Below are positions 1-9,634 of a stretch of DNA of 64,000 bases, piece by piece (position 1 is the stretch's first letter; every line of letters begins with the position of its first letter). The position numbers and the translations under genes were made by a program. This DNA comes from Cupriavidus sp. D39 (GTDB taxonomy: Bacteria > Pseudomonadota > Gammaproteobacteria > Burkholderiales > Burkholderiaceae). The notes under the pieces are model-generated. The model was not told the DNA's origin and ran no database searches. It saw only the letters and a list, made by a program, of their open reading frames with translations. The stretch covers positions 5,270,001 through 5,334,000 of the forward strand of contig NZ_JAPNLE010000009.1 in the NCBI RefSeq assembly GCF_026627925.1. The letters are read 5' to 3'.

Positions 1-94
1 GTCCAGGCTCTCCCGTCCAGTGCTCCAGCGCCTGCAGCAGGCTCGGATGGGCGGGGGCGCCCCGGGTTTGTTGGTAGAAATCATGTTGTTTCAT
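1..94 (-). CDS. N-terminal fragment, possible SAM-dependent methyltransferase
   Basis: The reverse strand opens with ATG at 94 and reads without a stop to the window edge, giving 31 residues that begin MKQHDFYQQTRGAPAHPSLL and continue with an ALEHWTGEPG segment. This resembles the start of class I SAM-dependent methyltransferases of the small TehB-like type, where a Trp-Pro/Gly-Pro segment comes just before the glycine-rich SAM motif. That motif lies outside the window, so the assignment is an inference from a short N-terminus. The reading frame is more secure than the function. Confidence 0.35.
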   Translation of the reverse strand, partial: MKQHDFYQQTRGAPAHPSLLQALEHWTGEPG

Positions 95-767
95 GGATAG
101 GTGCTTAGAGTGGCGTGGTGCTTTCGAATCGCAGGCGAGAGCGACATTCGGGAAGGTGAGCGCCACAACGGCGCACGAAAGTAACGCGCTGGCTCCTTTC
201 TCCCACCGCCAATACGGCGGCATCAATGCGCGATCCTGACGAGGGAGTTCCCGCTGCAAGGTGGGCTTGCGGCTTTTCCGATGATGTCCGCGCTTGGCTG
301 AGTACCCTTCTCGCGGGCCGGGCATGCGCGCCAAGCCGATCGTTACACTGCGGATGACTTGTCCGCAAACCGTCAGCGCTATGCCGGCCAATAACACCAC
401 GAAAGAGGTGAAAGCCGGAGCCGTGAAGCCTGATAGTTTGACAGCCGACTATTTCCCTGGGCATTGGACATATCCGAAAGCGAGTGCGGAAATTTCTTGA
501 TTAGGATGAGATCTTTCCCGGACTCGCCGATGGCGATGGCGATGGCGCTCGCACGTCATGACCCGGCTTCCGGGTCTGCCCACCATCGCCGGGGTTGGCA
601 GCGCCTTGATCCACGTGCGATGGCGTGCGGCGCCAATCGCGCGGATTGCCGGATTGTTCACCTCGGGCGTAAGCGATGCGAGATGCGGGAGCGACATCGG
701 CGCACTGAGATTGGCGCGCGCATTGCGCATTCAATTGGGAGCCACTATGATGACCGTAATTTCAAGA
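95..767. other. Stretch without a convincing gene
   Basis: Open frames exist on both strands here, but none gives a recognisable protein or has a good ribosome-binding site. The only structure seen is a short GATGGC triplicate at 529-546. The stretch separates the leftward fragment at the window edge from the rightward hydrolase at 831. Confidence 0.5.
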
Positions 768-797
768 CGCCCTCCCCATCCGCCGGGAGGGCGTTTT
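768..797 (+). terminator. Rho-independent terminator or attenuator
   Basis: A perfect 9-bp stem (CGCCCTCCC at 768-776 with GGGAGGGCG at 785-793) with an 8-nt loop is followed directly by TTTT, the classic intrinsic terminator layout on the plus strand. It ends 34 bp before the hydrolase start and no plus-strand gene is recognisable upstream, so it could act as a leader attenuator for the hydrolase or end an unseen transcript. Confidence 0.6.
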
Positions 798-830
798 CTT
801 TGGCTTTCACCCACCAAAAAGGACCTTGAA

Positions 831-1632
831 ATGAACCGACTTGTTCTCTCTACCCAATCATCGAGCGCAGGCCTGGGATACGTGCAGCACGGGACCGGAC
901 CGGAATGCGTGCTTGTCATGCACGACTGGCTGGGCGACCACTCCAACTACGATGCCGCGATTCCCTATCTCGACGGCACCCGGTTTACGTACGTCTTTGT
1001 TGACCTGCGCGGATACGGACTGTCCATGCAGTTGTCTGGTGCGTACACCGTCGAGGAAATCGCCGCTGACTGCCTGGATCTCGCCGACAGGCTCGGTTGG
1101 CAACGCTTTCACTTGGTAGGGCATTCGATGACTGGCATGGCAACGCAGCGTATTGCTGCCGATGCGCCTTCCCGTATAAAAAGCGCGATTGCCGTATGTC
1201 CAATCTCCGCCGCCGGCAATCGACTGAGTCCGGAAGCACTTGCCTTCTTCACGACCACCGGCGACAGCGACGATGCATTCCGTCGATTGGTCAAATACGT
1301 GACAGGGGGGCTTTCGGATCGATGGGCCGATTTCAAGCTGCGGCAGAACCGGGCGATGATCGCCCCCGAATGCCGTTCGGGAGGGATACCTAAACATGCT
1401 CGTACAGGCGAACTTTGTCGAAGACATTCGCGGGCTCGACACGCGATATCTGATCATCGTGGGCGATAAGGATCCGGGGCTTGGCGAGGAGGCCATGAAG
1501 GAGACATTCCTTGCATGGCATCCGAATTCGAGTTTGCAGGTATTTCCGAACTGTGGGCACTATCCCATGCAGGAGTGCCCACCGTATTTTGCGACCGTCA
1601 TCGAGCAATTCCTGCGAAACGACGCTGGCTGA
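831..1632 (+). CDS. Alpha/beta hydrolase (one-base frameshift)
   Basis: An alpha/beta-hydrolase-fold enzyme of about 266 residues. The nucleophile elbow GHSMTG, an acid in the GDKDPG segment and a terminal His in NCGHYPMQ form a Ser-Asp-His triad. The frame breaks near 1371: removing one T there joins the first part (831 to about 1370) to the second (ending 1632) as APEAVREGYLNMLVQANF, typical of the family. Start ATG at 831 was chosen because homology begins there, although the frame is open upstream to 558. The substrate is unknown; the family covers esterases, dehalogenases and C-C hydrolases. The extra base is more likely a sequence error than an inactivating mutation, since both halves look intact. 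Confidence 0.7.
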
Positions 1633-1723
1633 CCGGGGTGCTCGCGAGCGCGCGGACTCCTTGCCGTTGGACGTCTGCCACCGCCGCAGACGTGGCCATC
1701 AGAGGCGTATGCCCGCGCATCGT

Positions 1724-2735
1724 TCAGAAGTCCATCGTGGCCGAGAGCTGGAAGGTGCGCGGTGCGCCCAGGGCCAAACTGGACAACAGCGGCATGCCCC
1801 AATAGGCCTTGTTGGTCACGTTGGTGACGCTGGCCCGCACGGTCAGCGGATGGCTGGAGACCTGGGTGGCATAGCGTGCGCCCAGGTCATACACCGTGTG
1901 GCCCGGCACCGACAGCGAGTTGTCGGCACTGATGTATTGCTTGGATGCGGCGGTCACATTGGCGGTCAGCGTCAAGCCCCGTACGGCGGGGGTGTCCCAC
2001 TCCACGCCCAGCTTGGCTTGCAGTTTCGGTACACCGGTTGCCTGCTTGCCCTGGTTGACGCCCCCGGCGGTCTTGGTGAGCTTGGGGTCCACATAGGCGA
2101 TGCCACCCATCAGGCGCACGCCGCGCAGCGGCGAGCCGAAGAAGCCCCACTCGACCCCCGGTTGCGCTGCTCTCCGCCAAAGGAAAAGACGTTGGTGGAA
2201 ATGTCGGTATAGCTGCTTGGCCGCTTGATTTCATACAGGCTGAGCGTGTGGGCGAATTCGCCGAGATCGAACTTGAGGCCGATTTCCTTCTGCTTGGTCT
2301 TGTACGGCGGAAACAGCTCTCCCGCATTGGCGGCAGTTGCCGGCGCGGCCTGGCCCTTGCTCAACCCTTCAATGTAATTGCCGTACACGGAGATATGGTT
2401 CGTGGCCTTGACCAGCAGCGCGGCCGCGGGCGTCGTGGCGCTTGCGTCATAGCGGGCACTGCGCGCCCCTGTCGTGAGGCTGAAGGTATCGGTGAGCACT
2501 TCCTGGCGACGCACGCCCAGCGTCAGTTGGACCCTGTCCTGTGCAAAAGAAAGGGTATCCGCCACGCCGTAGCTGGTCAGGCGCGTTTCCGTGTGGAGGG
2601 TCGGCGGCCAACGCATTCCGGCGGCTGGTCCCCAGACCGGGTTGTAGATGTTGGTGGTCCAGTCCGCGCCCGGCACCGATCTGCGGCCATAGTCCCTTTC
2701 GGTGTCCGAGTACTGGCGTATGCTCTTGGAGATGC
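1724..2735 (-). pseudogene. TonB-dependent siderophore receptor, 3' remnant
   Basis: The minus strand encodes only the C-terminal part of an outer-membrane beta-barrel receptor, ending in LGAPRTFQLSATMDF with the terminal aromatic Phe typical of such porins. Recognisable barrel strands run from about 2735 down to 1724. The signal peptide, plug domain and first half of the barrel are absent. The coding frame meets a TAA at about 2733, right where the PrlF antitoxin gene begins on the other strand, so the 5' half was probably lost in the rearrangement that brought in the toxin-antitoxin pair. There is a further one-base loss in the C run at 2155-2159. The intact protein would have imported ferric siderophores. 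Confidence 0.75.
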
Positions 2736-2738
2736 GTT

Positions 2739-3068
2739 ATGCCGGCTACCTTGGAAGTCGAGTCCACGCTGACCGACCGTTACCAGACAACGGTCCCCGA
2801 AACCGTTCGCCGTGCTCTGCGTCTGGGCAAGCGCGACAAGATCCACTACACCATTCACCCGAACGGGGAAGTGGTGCTGACCCGTGCCCAGAGCGACGAG
2901 GCGGCCGACCCGGTACTGGAGCAGTTTCCCGGCTTTCTCGCCCAGGACATGATCAAGCACCCCGAGCGCTTGCGCAGCCTGGATACCGGGCTGGTCCAAC
3001 GCATGCAGTCGTTGGTCGGTGGTGTTGACGTTGACCTTGACGCCCAACTGTCGGCAGACGACGAATGA
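2739..3068 (+). CDS. prlF: PrlF/SohA-family antitoxin
   Basis: A 109-residue protein with an N-terminal AbrB-type swapped-hairpin DNA-binding segment (residues 5-45, including LTDRYQTTVPETVRRAL). This matches the PrlF antitoxin, which neutralises the YhaV ribonuclease and represses the shared operon. ATG at 2739 was chosen because GGAG sits seven bases upstream and because homology starts at once. Its stop overlaps the yhaV start as ATGA, so the two are translationally coupled. The gene lies at the broken edge of the TonB-receptor remnant. Confidence 0.88.
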   Translation: MPATLEVESTLTDRYQTTVPETVRRALRLGKRDKIHYTIHPNGEVVLTRAQSDEAADPVLEQFPGFLAQDMIKHPERLRSLDTGLVQRMQSLVGGVDVDLDAQLSADDE

Positions 3069-3553
3069 GTTCCCCGCCGCCCGCCCCGGTGGTCATCCAT
3101 GGCTGGACGGTGTTCGCCCACCCGTTGTTTCTCGATCAGCTCGAAAAACTTGTGCAGCAGGTTGAGGCGCACAAGGCCAAGGACCCGGCAGGCTATACGA
3201 AGAAGAATGCCACCAAGCGGCTGGCGGCCATCTACAAATTGGCGCTGGACGACATTCCGCAGGATCCCTCGAGGCCCGAATATCGCCAGGGCGGCACCTT
3301 GGGCAGCGAAAACAAGCACTGGTTCAGGGCCAAGTTCTTTCAGCAGTACCGGTTGTTCTTCCGCTTCCATGCACCGAGCAAGGTGCTCGTGCTCGGCTGG
3401 GTGAACGACGAAGACACCAAGCGCGCCTACGAAAGTTCCGATGACGCCTACCGGGTGTTCAAAAAATGCTGGACAACGGCCATCCACCAGACGATTGAAT
3501 CCAACAGCTCTGCACGGATAGGGTCGATTCCGAGGACATGCACCACGGCCTGA
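3065..3553 (+). CDS. yhaV: YhaV-family ribonuclease toxin (C-terminus frameshifted)
   Basis: YhaV is a translation-dependent RNase toxin of the RelE superfamily that is held inactive by PrlF. The sequence shows GWTVFAHPLFLDQLEKL near the N-terminus, a basic TKKNATKRL segment and the conserved EYRQGGTLG and HWFRAKFFQQYRLFFRF core. As written the frame gives a 162-residue product with an unrelated tail. Restoring one A in the run at 3461-3466 and one G near 3497 gives a 152-residue protein ending in an HPPDDWNPTALHG-type tail with a stop at 3519-3521, close to the family's usual length of about 154. The two defects are probably sequencing errors, though an inactivated toxin cannot be excluded. 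Confidence 0.85.
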   Translation: MSSPPPAPVVIHGWTVFAHPLFLDQLEKLVQQVEAHKAKDPAGYTKKNATKRLAAIYKLALDDIPQDPSRPEYRQGGTLGSENKHWFRAKFFQQYRLFFRFHAPSKVLVLGWVNDEDTKRAYESSDDAYRVFKKCWTTAIHQTIESNSSARIGSIPRTCTTA

Positions 3554-3695
3554 TCATCGAGGACAGTCTGACTTTGAGGAACCCTTCGCATGAGCGGCGT
3601 GTCGTGGCAGGCGATGGGGCAAGGCCTGTCGTGGCGCGGCAGGGGTGTCCCATCGATATGGTAAGGAATTTTCCTTGCATGAATCCCGGCCACGC

Positions 3696-3880
3696 ATGAC
3701 ATCCACGAAGTCGCGACCTTGACTGCCAAGGGGCAGCTCACGTTACCCACCCATCCGGCGGGTGTTGGGTGTGGATGCGGGCGGCAAAGTGGCGTTCGAT
3801 CTCCGCGGTGGCGAAGTCATCGCCACGCGGGCTGATGCCGAGCACGCCGATCCGGCGCGCGATAGCCTGCAGCCGCAAAC
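3696..3880 (+). pseudogene. Decayed AbrB/MazE-type antitoxin
   Basis: Two frames together encode a degraded SpoVT-AbrB domain: ATG ACA TCC ACG at 3696, then LTAKGQLTLP in one frame, then VLGVDAGGKVAFDLRGGEV in another from about 3762. The order matches the antitoxin hallmark TAKGQVTLPKxxRxxLGV, but at least two indels break it. No toxin partner follows. The flanks (3554-3695 and 3881-4006) show no gene apart from the rimO leader. It looks like the relic of a second toxin-antitoxin module beside PrlF/YhaV. Confidence 0.6.
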
Positions 3881-4006
3881 GGCCTGCCACGTTCATGTCG
3901 GCCATGAGGCCCCGGCAAACTCCGGCAAGCGGTTAAAATGCGCGATTGGCCTTGTACCGCCAGGCGGCCATGCCCCGCCTCGCCCGCCCCACATTTGGAA
4001 GTAATC

Positions 4007-5386
4007 GTGAAAAACCCTTCAGAATCAACGACTAAGAAAGACCATATTCCAAATGTGGGATTCGTAAGCCTTGGATGCCCAAAGGCACTTGTGGATTCCG
4101 AGCAGATCATTACCCAGTTGCGCGCCGAGGGCTATGCCATCAGCGGCACCTATGACGGCGCCGACCTGGTGGTCGTCAATACCTGCGGTTTTATCGACGA
4201 AGCGGTGCAGGAAAGCCTGGATGCCATTGGCGAGGCGCTGGCCGAGAACGGCAAGGTGATCGTCACCGGCTGCCTGGGCGCGAAGAAGAACGCGGCTGGC
4301 GAGGACATCATCACGTCGGTGCACCCGAAGGTGCTGGCCGTGACCGGCCCGCACGCGCTGGGCGAGGTGATGCAGGCCGTGCACACGCACCTGCCCAAGC
4401 CGCATGATCCGTTCATGGACCTGGTGCCGGCCGCCGGCATCAAGCTCACGCCAAAGCATTACGCTTACCTGAAGATCTCCGAGGGCTGCAACCATCGCTG
4501 CTCGTTCTGCATCATCCCGTCGATGCGCGGGGACCTGGTCTCGCGCCCAGTGGCGGAAGTGATGCTGGAAGCCGAGAACCTGTTCAAGTCGGGCGTCAAG
4601 GAACTGCTGGTGATCTCGCAGGACACCAGCGCCTACGGCGTGGACGTGAAGTACCGCACCGGCTTCTGGGACGGCCGTCCGCTCAAGACGCGCATGACCG
4701 AGCTGGTCGGCGCACTGGGCGAGCTCGCGGCCAAGTACGGCGCGTGGGTGCGCCTGCACTACGTGTATCCGTACCCGCACGTCGACGAGATCATTCCGCT
4801 GATGTCGCAAGGCCACGTGCTGCCTTACCTGGACGTGCCGCTGCAGCACGCCCACCCGGACGTGCTCAAGCGCATGAAGCGCCCGGCCAACGCCGAGAAG
4901 ACCATGGACCGCATCCGGGCCTGGCGCAAGATCTGCCCCGAGCTGACCATCCGCAGCACCTTTATCGCGGGCTTCCCCGGCGAGACCGAGGAAGAATTCC
5001 AGACGCTGCTGGATTTCATCGCCGAGGCAGAACTGGACCGCGTGGGCTGCTTCGCCTATTCGCCGGTGGACGGCGCCACGGCCAACGACCTGCCGGGCGC
5101 CTTGCCCGACGAGGTCCGTGAAGAGCGCCGCGCGCGCTTCATGGAAGTGGCCGAGGAAGTCTCCGCCCGGCGCTTGCAGCGCAAGGTCGGCCAGACCCTG
5201 CGCGTGCTGGTCGACGAGATCAACCAGGACGGCGGCATCGGCCGCTCTTCGGCCGATGCGCCGGAAATCGACGGCCTGGTCTATATCGACCCGCCGGCCC
5301 AGGGCGCGCCGCGCTACAAGGTCGGGGAATTCGTCTCGGTGAAAATCACCGGCGCCGATGGCCACGACCTGTGGGGCGAAGTCTGA
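4007..5386 (+). CDS. rimO: Ribosomal protein S12 methylthiotransferase RimO
   Basis: A radical-SAM enzyme that adds a methylthio group to the conserved aspartate of ribosomal protein S12. The 459 residues show the order expected of methylthiotransferases: an N-terminal UPF0004 domain starting [16 protein letters not shown] with conserved cysteines, the radical-SAM cluster motif CNHRCSFC, and a C-terminal TRAM domain (about the last 70 residues). GTG at 4007 is taken as start; GGAAG lies upstream and an earlier in-frame ATG at 3938 would add an unlikely proline-rich leader. It is monocistronic, with the next gene 103 bp downstream. Confidence 0.95.
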   Translation: MKNPSESTTKKDHIPNVGFVSLGCPKALVDSEQIITQLRAEGYAISGTYDGADLVVVNTCGFIDEAVQESLDAIGEALAENGKVIVTGCLGAKKNAAGEDIITSVHPKVLAVTGPHALGEVMQAVHTHLPKPHDPFMDLVPAAGIKLTPKHYAYLKISEGCNHRCSFCIIPSMRGDLVSRPVAEVMLEAENLFKSGVKELLVISQDTSAYGVDVKYRTGFWDGRPLKTRMTELVGALGELAAKYGAWVRLHYVYPYPHVDEIIPLMSQGHVLPYLDVPLQHAHPDVLKRMKRPANAEKTMDRIRAWRKICPELTIRSTFIAGFPGETEEEFQTLLDFIAEAELDRVGCFAYSPVDGATANDLPGALPDEVREERRARFMEVAEEVSARRLQRKVGQTLRVLVDEINQDGGIGRSSADAPEIDGLVYIDPPAQGAPRYKVGEFVSVKITGADGHDLWGEV

Positions 5387-5489
5387 GGCGGTTGGCAGCC
5401 GCGGGTCCGGATAGGTAAAAGTACGATCGTTCGTTTTGGCGCGCGCGCCGCTATACTGTGCGCTGCAACATCAGCCCAGGAGACACAAA

Positions 5490-6674
5490 ATGACACGTGA
5501 AGTGGTGGTGGTGAGCGGCGTGCGGACCGCGATCGGTACCTTTGGCGGTAGCCTGAAGGATCTTTCCCCAACCCAGATGGGCGCCATGGTCGTGCGCGAG
5601 GCACTGGCCCGCGCGCAGGTCAGTGGCGACGACGTCGGCCATGTGGTGTTTGGCAACGTCATCCAGACCGAGCCCCGGGACATGTACCTGGGCCGGGTGG
5701 CGGCAGTGGAGGGCGGCGTCACGATCGACGCGCCGGCGCTGACCGTCAACCGCCTGTGCGGCTCGGGCCTGCAGGCCATCGTCAGCGCCGCGCAGACCAT
5801 CCTGCTGGGCGATGCCGATGTGGCCATCGGCGGCGGCGCGGAGAGCATGAGCCGCGCACCGTACCTGGCGCAGTCGGCCCGCTGGGGCGCGCGCATGGGC
5901 GACGCCAAGATGCTCGACATGATGCTGGGCGCGCTCCACGACCCGTTCCATGGCATCCACATGGGCGTCACCGCCGAGAATGTGGCCAAGGAATATGACA
6001 TCTCCCGCGGCCAGCAGGACGAAGCCGCGCTGGAGTCGCACCGTCGCGCCTCGGCGGCCATCCGCGCCGGCCACTTCAAGGACCAGATCCTGCCGGTCAC
6101 GCTCAAGGGCCGCAAGGGCGACGTTACCTTCGACACCGACGAGCACGTGCGCCACGACGCGGTCCTGGAAGACATGACCAAGCTCAAGCCGGTCTTCGTC
6201 AAGGAGAACGGCACGGTGACCGCGGGCAATGCCTCGGGCCTGAACGATGCCGCCGCCGCGGTGGTGCTGATGGAGCGTGCCGAGGCCGAGAAGCGCGGCC
6301 TCAAGCCGCTGGCGCGCCTGGTCTCCTACGCGCATGCCGGCGTCGATCCCAAGACCATGGGCATCGGCCCCGTGCCGGCCACCAGGAAAGCGCTGGAGCG
6401 CGCTGGCCTGACCGTGGCCGACCTCGACGTGATCGAAGCCAATGAAGCCTTCGCCGCGCAAGCCTGCGCGGTCACCAAGGCGCTCGGGCTGGATCCGGCC
6501 AAGGTCAACCCGAACGGCTCGGGCATCTCGCTGGGCCACCCGATCGGCGCCACCGGCGCGCTGATCACCGTCAAGGCCCTGTACGAGCTGCAGCGCGTGC
6601 AAGGCCGCTATGCGCTGGTGACCATGTGCATCGGCGGTGGCCAGGGCATCGCGGCGATTTTCGAACAACTCTGA
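5490..6674 (+). CDS. bktB: Beta-ketothiolase BktB
   Basis: A 394-residue biosynthetic thiolase that condenses acetyl-CoA with acetyl-, propionyl- or longer acyl-CoA. In Cupriavidus this enzyme supplies 3-ketovaleryl-CoA for polyhydroxyalkanoate copolymers. The nucleophile Cys90 (NRLCGSG), His350 (GHPIGATG) and Cys380 (CIGGGQG) sit at the positions known for C. necator BktB, and the N-terminus MTREVVVVSGVRTAIGTFGG agrees with it. AGGAGA lies 8 bases before ATG. The leader has a short palindromic ACGATCGT near 5422 that could bind a regulator, but this is only suggestive. Family and orthology are strongly supported by the residue pattern. Confidence 0.93.
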   Translation: MTREVVVVSGVRTAIGTFGGSLKDLSPTQMGAMVVREALARAQVSGDDVGHVVFGNVIQTEPRDMYLGRVAAVEGGVTIDAPALTVNRLCGSGLQAIVSAAQTILLGDADVAIGGGAESMSRAPYLAQSARWGARMGDAKMLDMMLGALHDPFHGIHMGVTAENVAKEYDISRGQQDEAALESHRRASAAIRAGHFKDQILPVTLKGRKGDVTFDTDEHVRHDAVLEDMTKLKPVFVKENGTVTAGNASGLNDAAAAVVLMERAEAEKRGLKPLARLVSYAHAGVDPKTMGIGPVPATRKALERAGLTVADLDVIEANEAFAAQACAVTKALGLDPAKVNPNGSGISLGHPIGATGALITVKALYELQRVQGRYALVTMCIGGGQGIAAIFEQL

Positions 6675-6687
6675 ACCTGAGGCTGTC

Positions 6688-7365
6688 TTGCGGCGCGTAG
6701 CGACTCTGTCCTTGTCTCTGCCCATGTCCTTGTCACTTCCCGTTTCCCTGTCACTGGCAGCCGGGCTGGCTGCGGCAACGCTGGCCGGCGCCGCGCTGGC
6801 CGCCGGCGGTACCGAGCTGTCCACGGGCACGCCCGGCGCCGCCAATGCCGCCGGCGATGCCAGCCAGGTGCAGGGTTTCGGGATCAACCAGGCCATCCGC
6901 GAGGGCGAGTCGCGGCGCGGCGCGCAGCTTTCCACCGGGCCCGCGCCCAAGGCGCTCGCGCCGCGGCCCGAATACCGGTCGTTGCCGGTCTACGTGGGCA
7001 CGCTCGGCGACCAGCCGGTGCGCCTGCGCCTGGGCCCCAAGCCCGACGAGCGCGACAGCGTGCATGGCGAGTACAGCGTTGGCCGCGCCGGCGGCGTGCG
7101 GCTGCTGGCCGGCGAATTCGAGAATGGCGCCTTCCTGATGGAGGAGTCCAATGACGGCACGCATGTCACGGGCAACTGGGAAGGCACCATCGACGGCGCC
7201 GGCATCGTGCATGGCAACTGGACCGACCCGGTCAACCCGGCAATCGTGCTCCCCTTCATGATCCGGCCGCTGGGCGTGCTGGTGATCCCTCCGTTCGACA
7301 TGACCCCCAACAGCGGCATCACCTACGCGCCGCCTGCGCCGAAGTCCTCGATTTCCGGGCGCTAG
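6688..7365 (+). CDS. Exported protein of unknown function
   Basis: The product has a long hydrophobic signal peptide rich in Leu, Ser and Ala ending near AAATLAGAALAAGG, then about 185 residues of mature protein with no recognised domain. The mature part contains GNWEGTIDGAGIVHGNWTDP, which looks like beta strands, and a proline-rich tail. TTG at 6688 gives a basic n-region (MRRVAT) and follows CTGAGG; ATG at 6724 is the alternative start. The region encoding the signal peptide holds near-repeats of TGTCCTTGTC. It follows bktB by only 13 bp and may be cotranscribed with it, though no functional link is evident. Confidence 0.6.
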   Translation: MRRVATLSLSLPMSLSLPVSLSLAAGLAAATLAGAALAAGGTELSTGTPGAANAAGDASQVQGFGINQAIREGESRRGAQLSTGPAPKALAPRPEYRSLPVYVGTLGDQPVRLRLGPKPDERDSVHGEYSVGRAGGVRLLAGEFENGAFLMEESNDGTHVTGNWEGTIDGAGIVHGNWTDPVNPAIVLPFMIRPLGVLVIPPFDMTPNSGITYAPPAPKSSISGR

Positions 7366-7462
7366 CGTCAAGTCGTGGCCGGCCGGGCCAAGTAGGCCAA
7401 CGCGCACCCGAATGCTGGTAAGCTCGAACGCTCATCGAGTTATTGCCAGACGAGGAACCGCC

Positions 7463-8689
7463 GTGTCCGACCACCAGCCGCCCGAGCAGCCCGCTTCCCA
7501 ACCCGCCTACCTGGCGACCGTGGCCGTCCAGCCAGAGCTGGACATCGCGCCGGGCTTCGCCTCGTTTTCCCAAGCAACGCATCGTGGCTCCACCGTGGTG
7601 TTCCGCAACCTGGCGGAGTTGCGCGCGCATGGCGACGGCACCACCACCTACTGGCGCTATGGCCTGCATGCCACGCCCACCAGCGAGGCGCTGTGCCAGC
7701 ACCTCGCGCTGATCGAAGGCGCGCGCCATACGCTGCTGCTGCCGTCGGGCCTGGCTGCGATCTCCCAGGTGTACTTCGCCCTGGTCAAGTCGGGCGACGA
7801 CGTGCTGGTTCCCGATAACGTCTACGGCCCCAACCGCGAGCACGGCGAATGGCTGGCACGGGACTTCGGCGTCTCGGTCCGTTATTACGATCCCATGATC
7901 GGCGCCGGCATTGCCGGGCTGATCCGCCCCAACACCCGCCTGATCTGGATGGAGTCGCCGGGCTCGGTGACGATGGAAATCCCCGACACGCAGGCCATCG
8001 TGGCAGCGGCAAAGGCGCGTGGCGTGCTCACCGCCATTGATAACACCTGGTCCGCCGGCGTCTATTTCCGGCCGTTCGACAAGGGTATCGACATCTCGGT
8101 GCAGGCGCTTACCAAATACCAGTCGGGCGGCAGCGATGTACTGATGGGCGCCGTGCTGACCACCGACGACAAACTCCACGACCGCATCAAGCGCGCCCGC
8201 ATGCTGATGGGCTGGGGCGTGTCGGCCGACGATTGCTACCTGGTGCTGCGCTCGCTGCCGAGCATGCCCGTGAGGCTGGCGGCGCACGACCGCGCCGCGC
8301 GCGAAGTCGCCGAGTGGCTGACCCAGCGCCCGGAAGTGGCCAAGGTCTTGCATCCGGCGTTGCCGGACTGCCCCGGCCATGACTTCTGGCGGCGCGATTT
8401 CAGCGGCGCCACTGGCTTGTTCTCGATTGTGCTGCATGCGCGCTACACGCGTGCCCAGGTCGATGCCTTTGTCGAGGCCTTGCGCCTGTTCGCGATCGGC
8501 TGGTCCTGGGGCGGCGCGCATAGCCTGGCGGTGCCGTACCACGTCCAGACCATGCGGCCCCAGGGCAGCTGGCCGCCCGTTGGCTGGGAGAATGCCGGCG
8601 AGCTGGTGCGCCTTTATATCGGGCTGGAAGATACCCGTGACCTGATTGCCGACCTGCGCGGCGCGATGGAAGCGCAACTGACGGCTTGA
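7463..8689 (+). CDS. metC: Cystathionine beta-lyase
   Basis: A PLP-dependent enzyme of the Cys/Met metabolism family (408 residues) that cleaves cystathionine to homocysteine, pyruvate and ammonia in methionine biosynthesis. Visible features are the substrate-loop tyrosine motif TTYWRYGLHATPT, the AIDNTWSAG segment with the PLP-binding aspartate, and the Schiff-base lysine in QALTKYQSGGSD. GTG at 7463 was chosen for the GAGGAA site six bases before it. The gene is convergent with serB and the two share a strong hairpin. Confidence 0.9.
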   Translation: MSDHQPPEQPASQPAYLATVAVQPELDIAPGFASFSQATHRGSTVVFRNLAELRAHGDGTTTYWRYGLHATPTSEALCQHLALIEGARHTLLLPSGLAAISQVYFALVKSGDDVLVPDNVYGPNREHGEWLARDFGVSVRYYDPMIGAGIAGLIRPNTRLIWMESPGSVTMEIPDTQAIVAAAKARGVLTAIDNTWSAGVYFRPFDKGIDISVQALTKYQSGGSDVLMGAVLTTDDKLHDRIKRARMLMGWGVSADDCYLVLRSLPSMPVRLAAHDRAAREVAEWLTQRPEVAKVLHPALPDCPGHDFWRRDFSGATGLFSIVLHARYTRAQVDAFVEALRLFAIGWSWGGAHSLAVPYHVQTMRPQGSWPPVGWENAGELVRLYIGLEDTRDLIADLRGAMEAQLTA

Positions 8690-8697
8690 AAGGAAAA

Positions 8698-8728
8698 GGG
8701 CCGCGCCGGACAGGGTCCGGCGCGGCCC
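8698..8728 (-). terminator. Shared terminator between metC and serB
   Basis: A perfect 14-bp stem (GGGCCGCGCCGGAC with its complement) and a 3-nt loop lie between the convergent genes. On the minus strand it is followed by TTTTCCTTT, so it terminates serB efficiently. On the plus strand no T tract follows, so for metC it may act only partly. Confidence 0.75.
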
Positions 8729-8779
8729 GTTGGGGCGCTTTGCGGCTATTTGCTCGCGCTGTTTCCAGCCGCCAAGCGC

Positions 8780-9634
8780 TTAATGCGGGAACAGTTGCAG
8801 CAATCCGTCCAGCCCAACATGGTTGAACGCAACGCTGGCCTGCGCGCGCACCACCGGCTTGGCCCGGAAAGCCACCGACAGGCCGGCCACGGCCATCATC
8901 TTGAGGTCGTTGGAGCCATCGCCCATGACGATGGCCTGGGACGGGTCCGCGCCGATCTGCGCGCACACTTCCTGCACCGTGCGGGCCTTGACGTCGGCAT
9001 TGACGATCTCGCCCAGCACCTGGCCGGTGAGCTTGCCGTCGATGACCTCCAGCGTGTTCGCGCGGGTGACATCGAGCTTCAGCCGCGTCTTGAGCTTCTC
9101 GGTGAAATGCACGAAACCGCCCGAAACCAGCAGTGTGCGCATGCCCAGGGCCTGCACGGTCTGCAGCATCTTCTCCGCGCCGGGCGACAGGCGCAGGCGC
9201 TCTTCATAGACGCGGTCCAGCACGCTGGCGTCCAGTCCCTTGAGCAGGGCCACGCGGCGGCGCAGGCTTTCATTGAAATCGGTGATCTCGCCGCGCATGG
9301 CGGCCTCGGTGATGGCCGAGACTTCCGCCTTGAGGCCGCAGAAGTCGGCGATCTCGTCGATGCACTCGATGGTGATCAGCGTGGAATCCATATCCATCGC
9401 CACCAGCTTGAAGTCCGACAGCTTGCGCCCGGCGGGCACGATGGCCCAGTCGATGGCGCGCGGGCCGCAGAAGGCATCCAGCGATTCGCGCAGGGCGGGC
9501 GTCAGTGGTGTGCTGTCGCTGGCTGTTGCCACGGTTTCGGCACGCAGCGCGAGGGAGGGCGCGTGGGCAAGTGTGCGGATAGCATCGATATCGGCGGAGG
9601 CGAGCGGGGTGAGGCTTTGAAGGATCAGGGGCAT
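8780..9634 (-). CDS. serB: Phosphoserine phosphatase SerB
   Basis: A haloacid-dehalogenase-superfamily phosphatase carrying out the last step of L-serine biosynthesis. In its 284 residues the catalytic DMDST motif with nucleophile Asp, the LVSGGFVHFTEKLK motif with the phosphate-binding Ser, and the GDGSNDLKM motif binding Mg2+ are all present. The roughly 80-residue N-terminal part is the variable regulatory region seen in beta-proteobacterial SerB. The start at MPLILQSL was chosen by homology, because the frame is open far upstream. About 95 bp further upstream is a short CCCAGT direct repeat. Confidence 0.93.
   Translation of the reverse strand: MPLILQSLTPLASADIDAIRTLAHAPSLALRAETVATASDSTPLTPALRESLDAFCGPRAIDWAIVPAGRKLSDFKLVAMDMDSTLITIECIDEIADFCGLKAEVSAITEAAMRGEITDFNESLRRRVALLKGLDASVLDRVYEERLRLSPGAEKMLQTVQALGMRTLLVSGGFVHFTEKLKTRLKLDVTRANTLEVIDGKLTGQVLGEIVNADVKARTVQEVCAQIGADPSQAIVMGDGSNDLKMMAVAGLSVAFRAKPVVRAQASVAFNHVGLDGLLQLFPH

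Noticed and set aside
558..830. Upstream extension of the alpha/beta hydrolase
   Set aside because: The extension crosses an intrinsic terminator and has no resemblance to hydrolases; the fold begins at 831.
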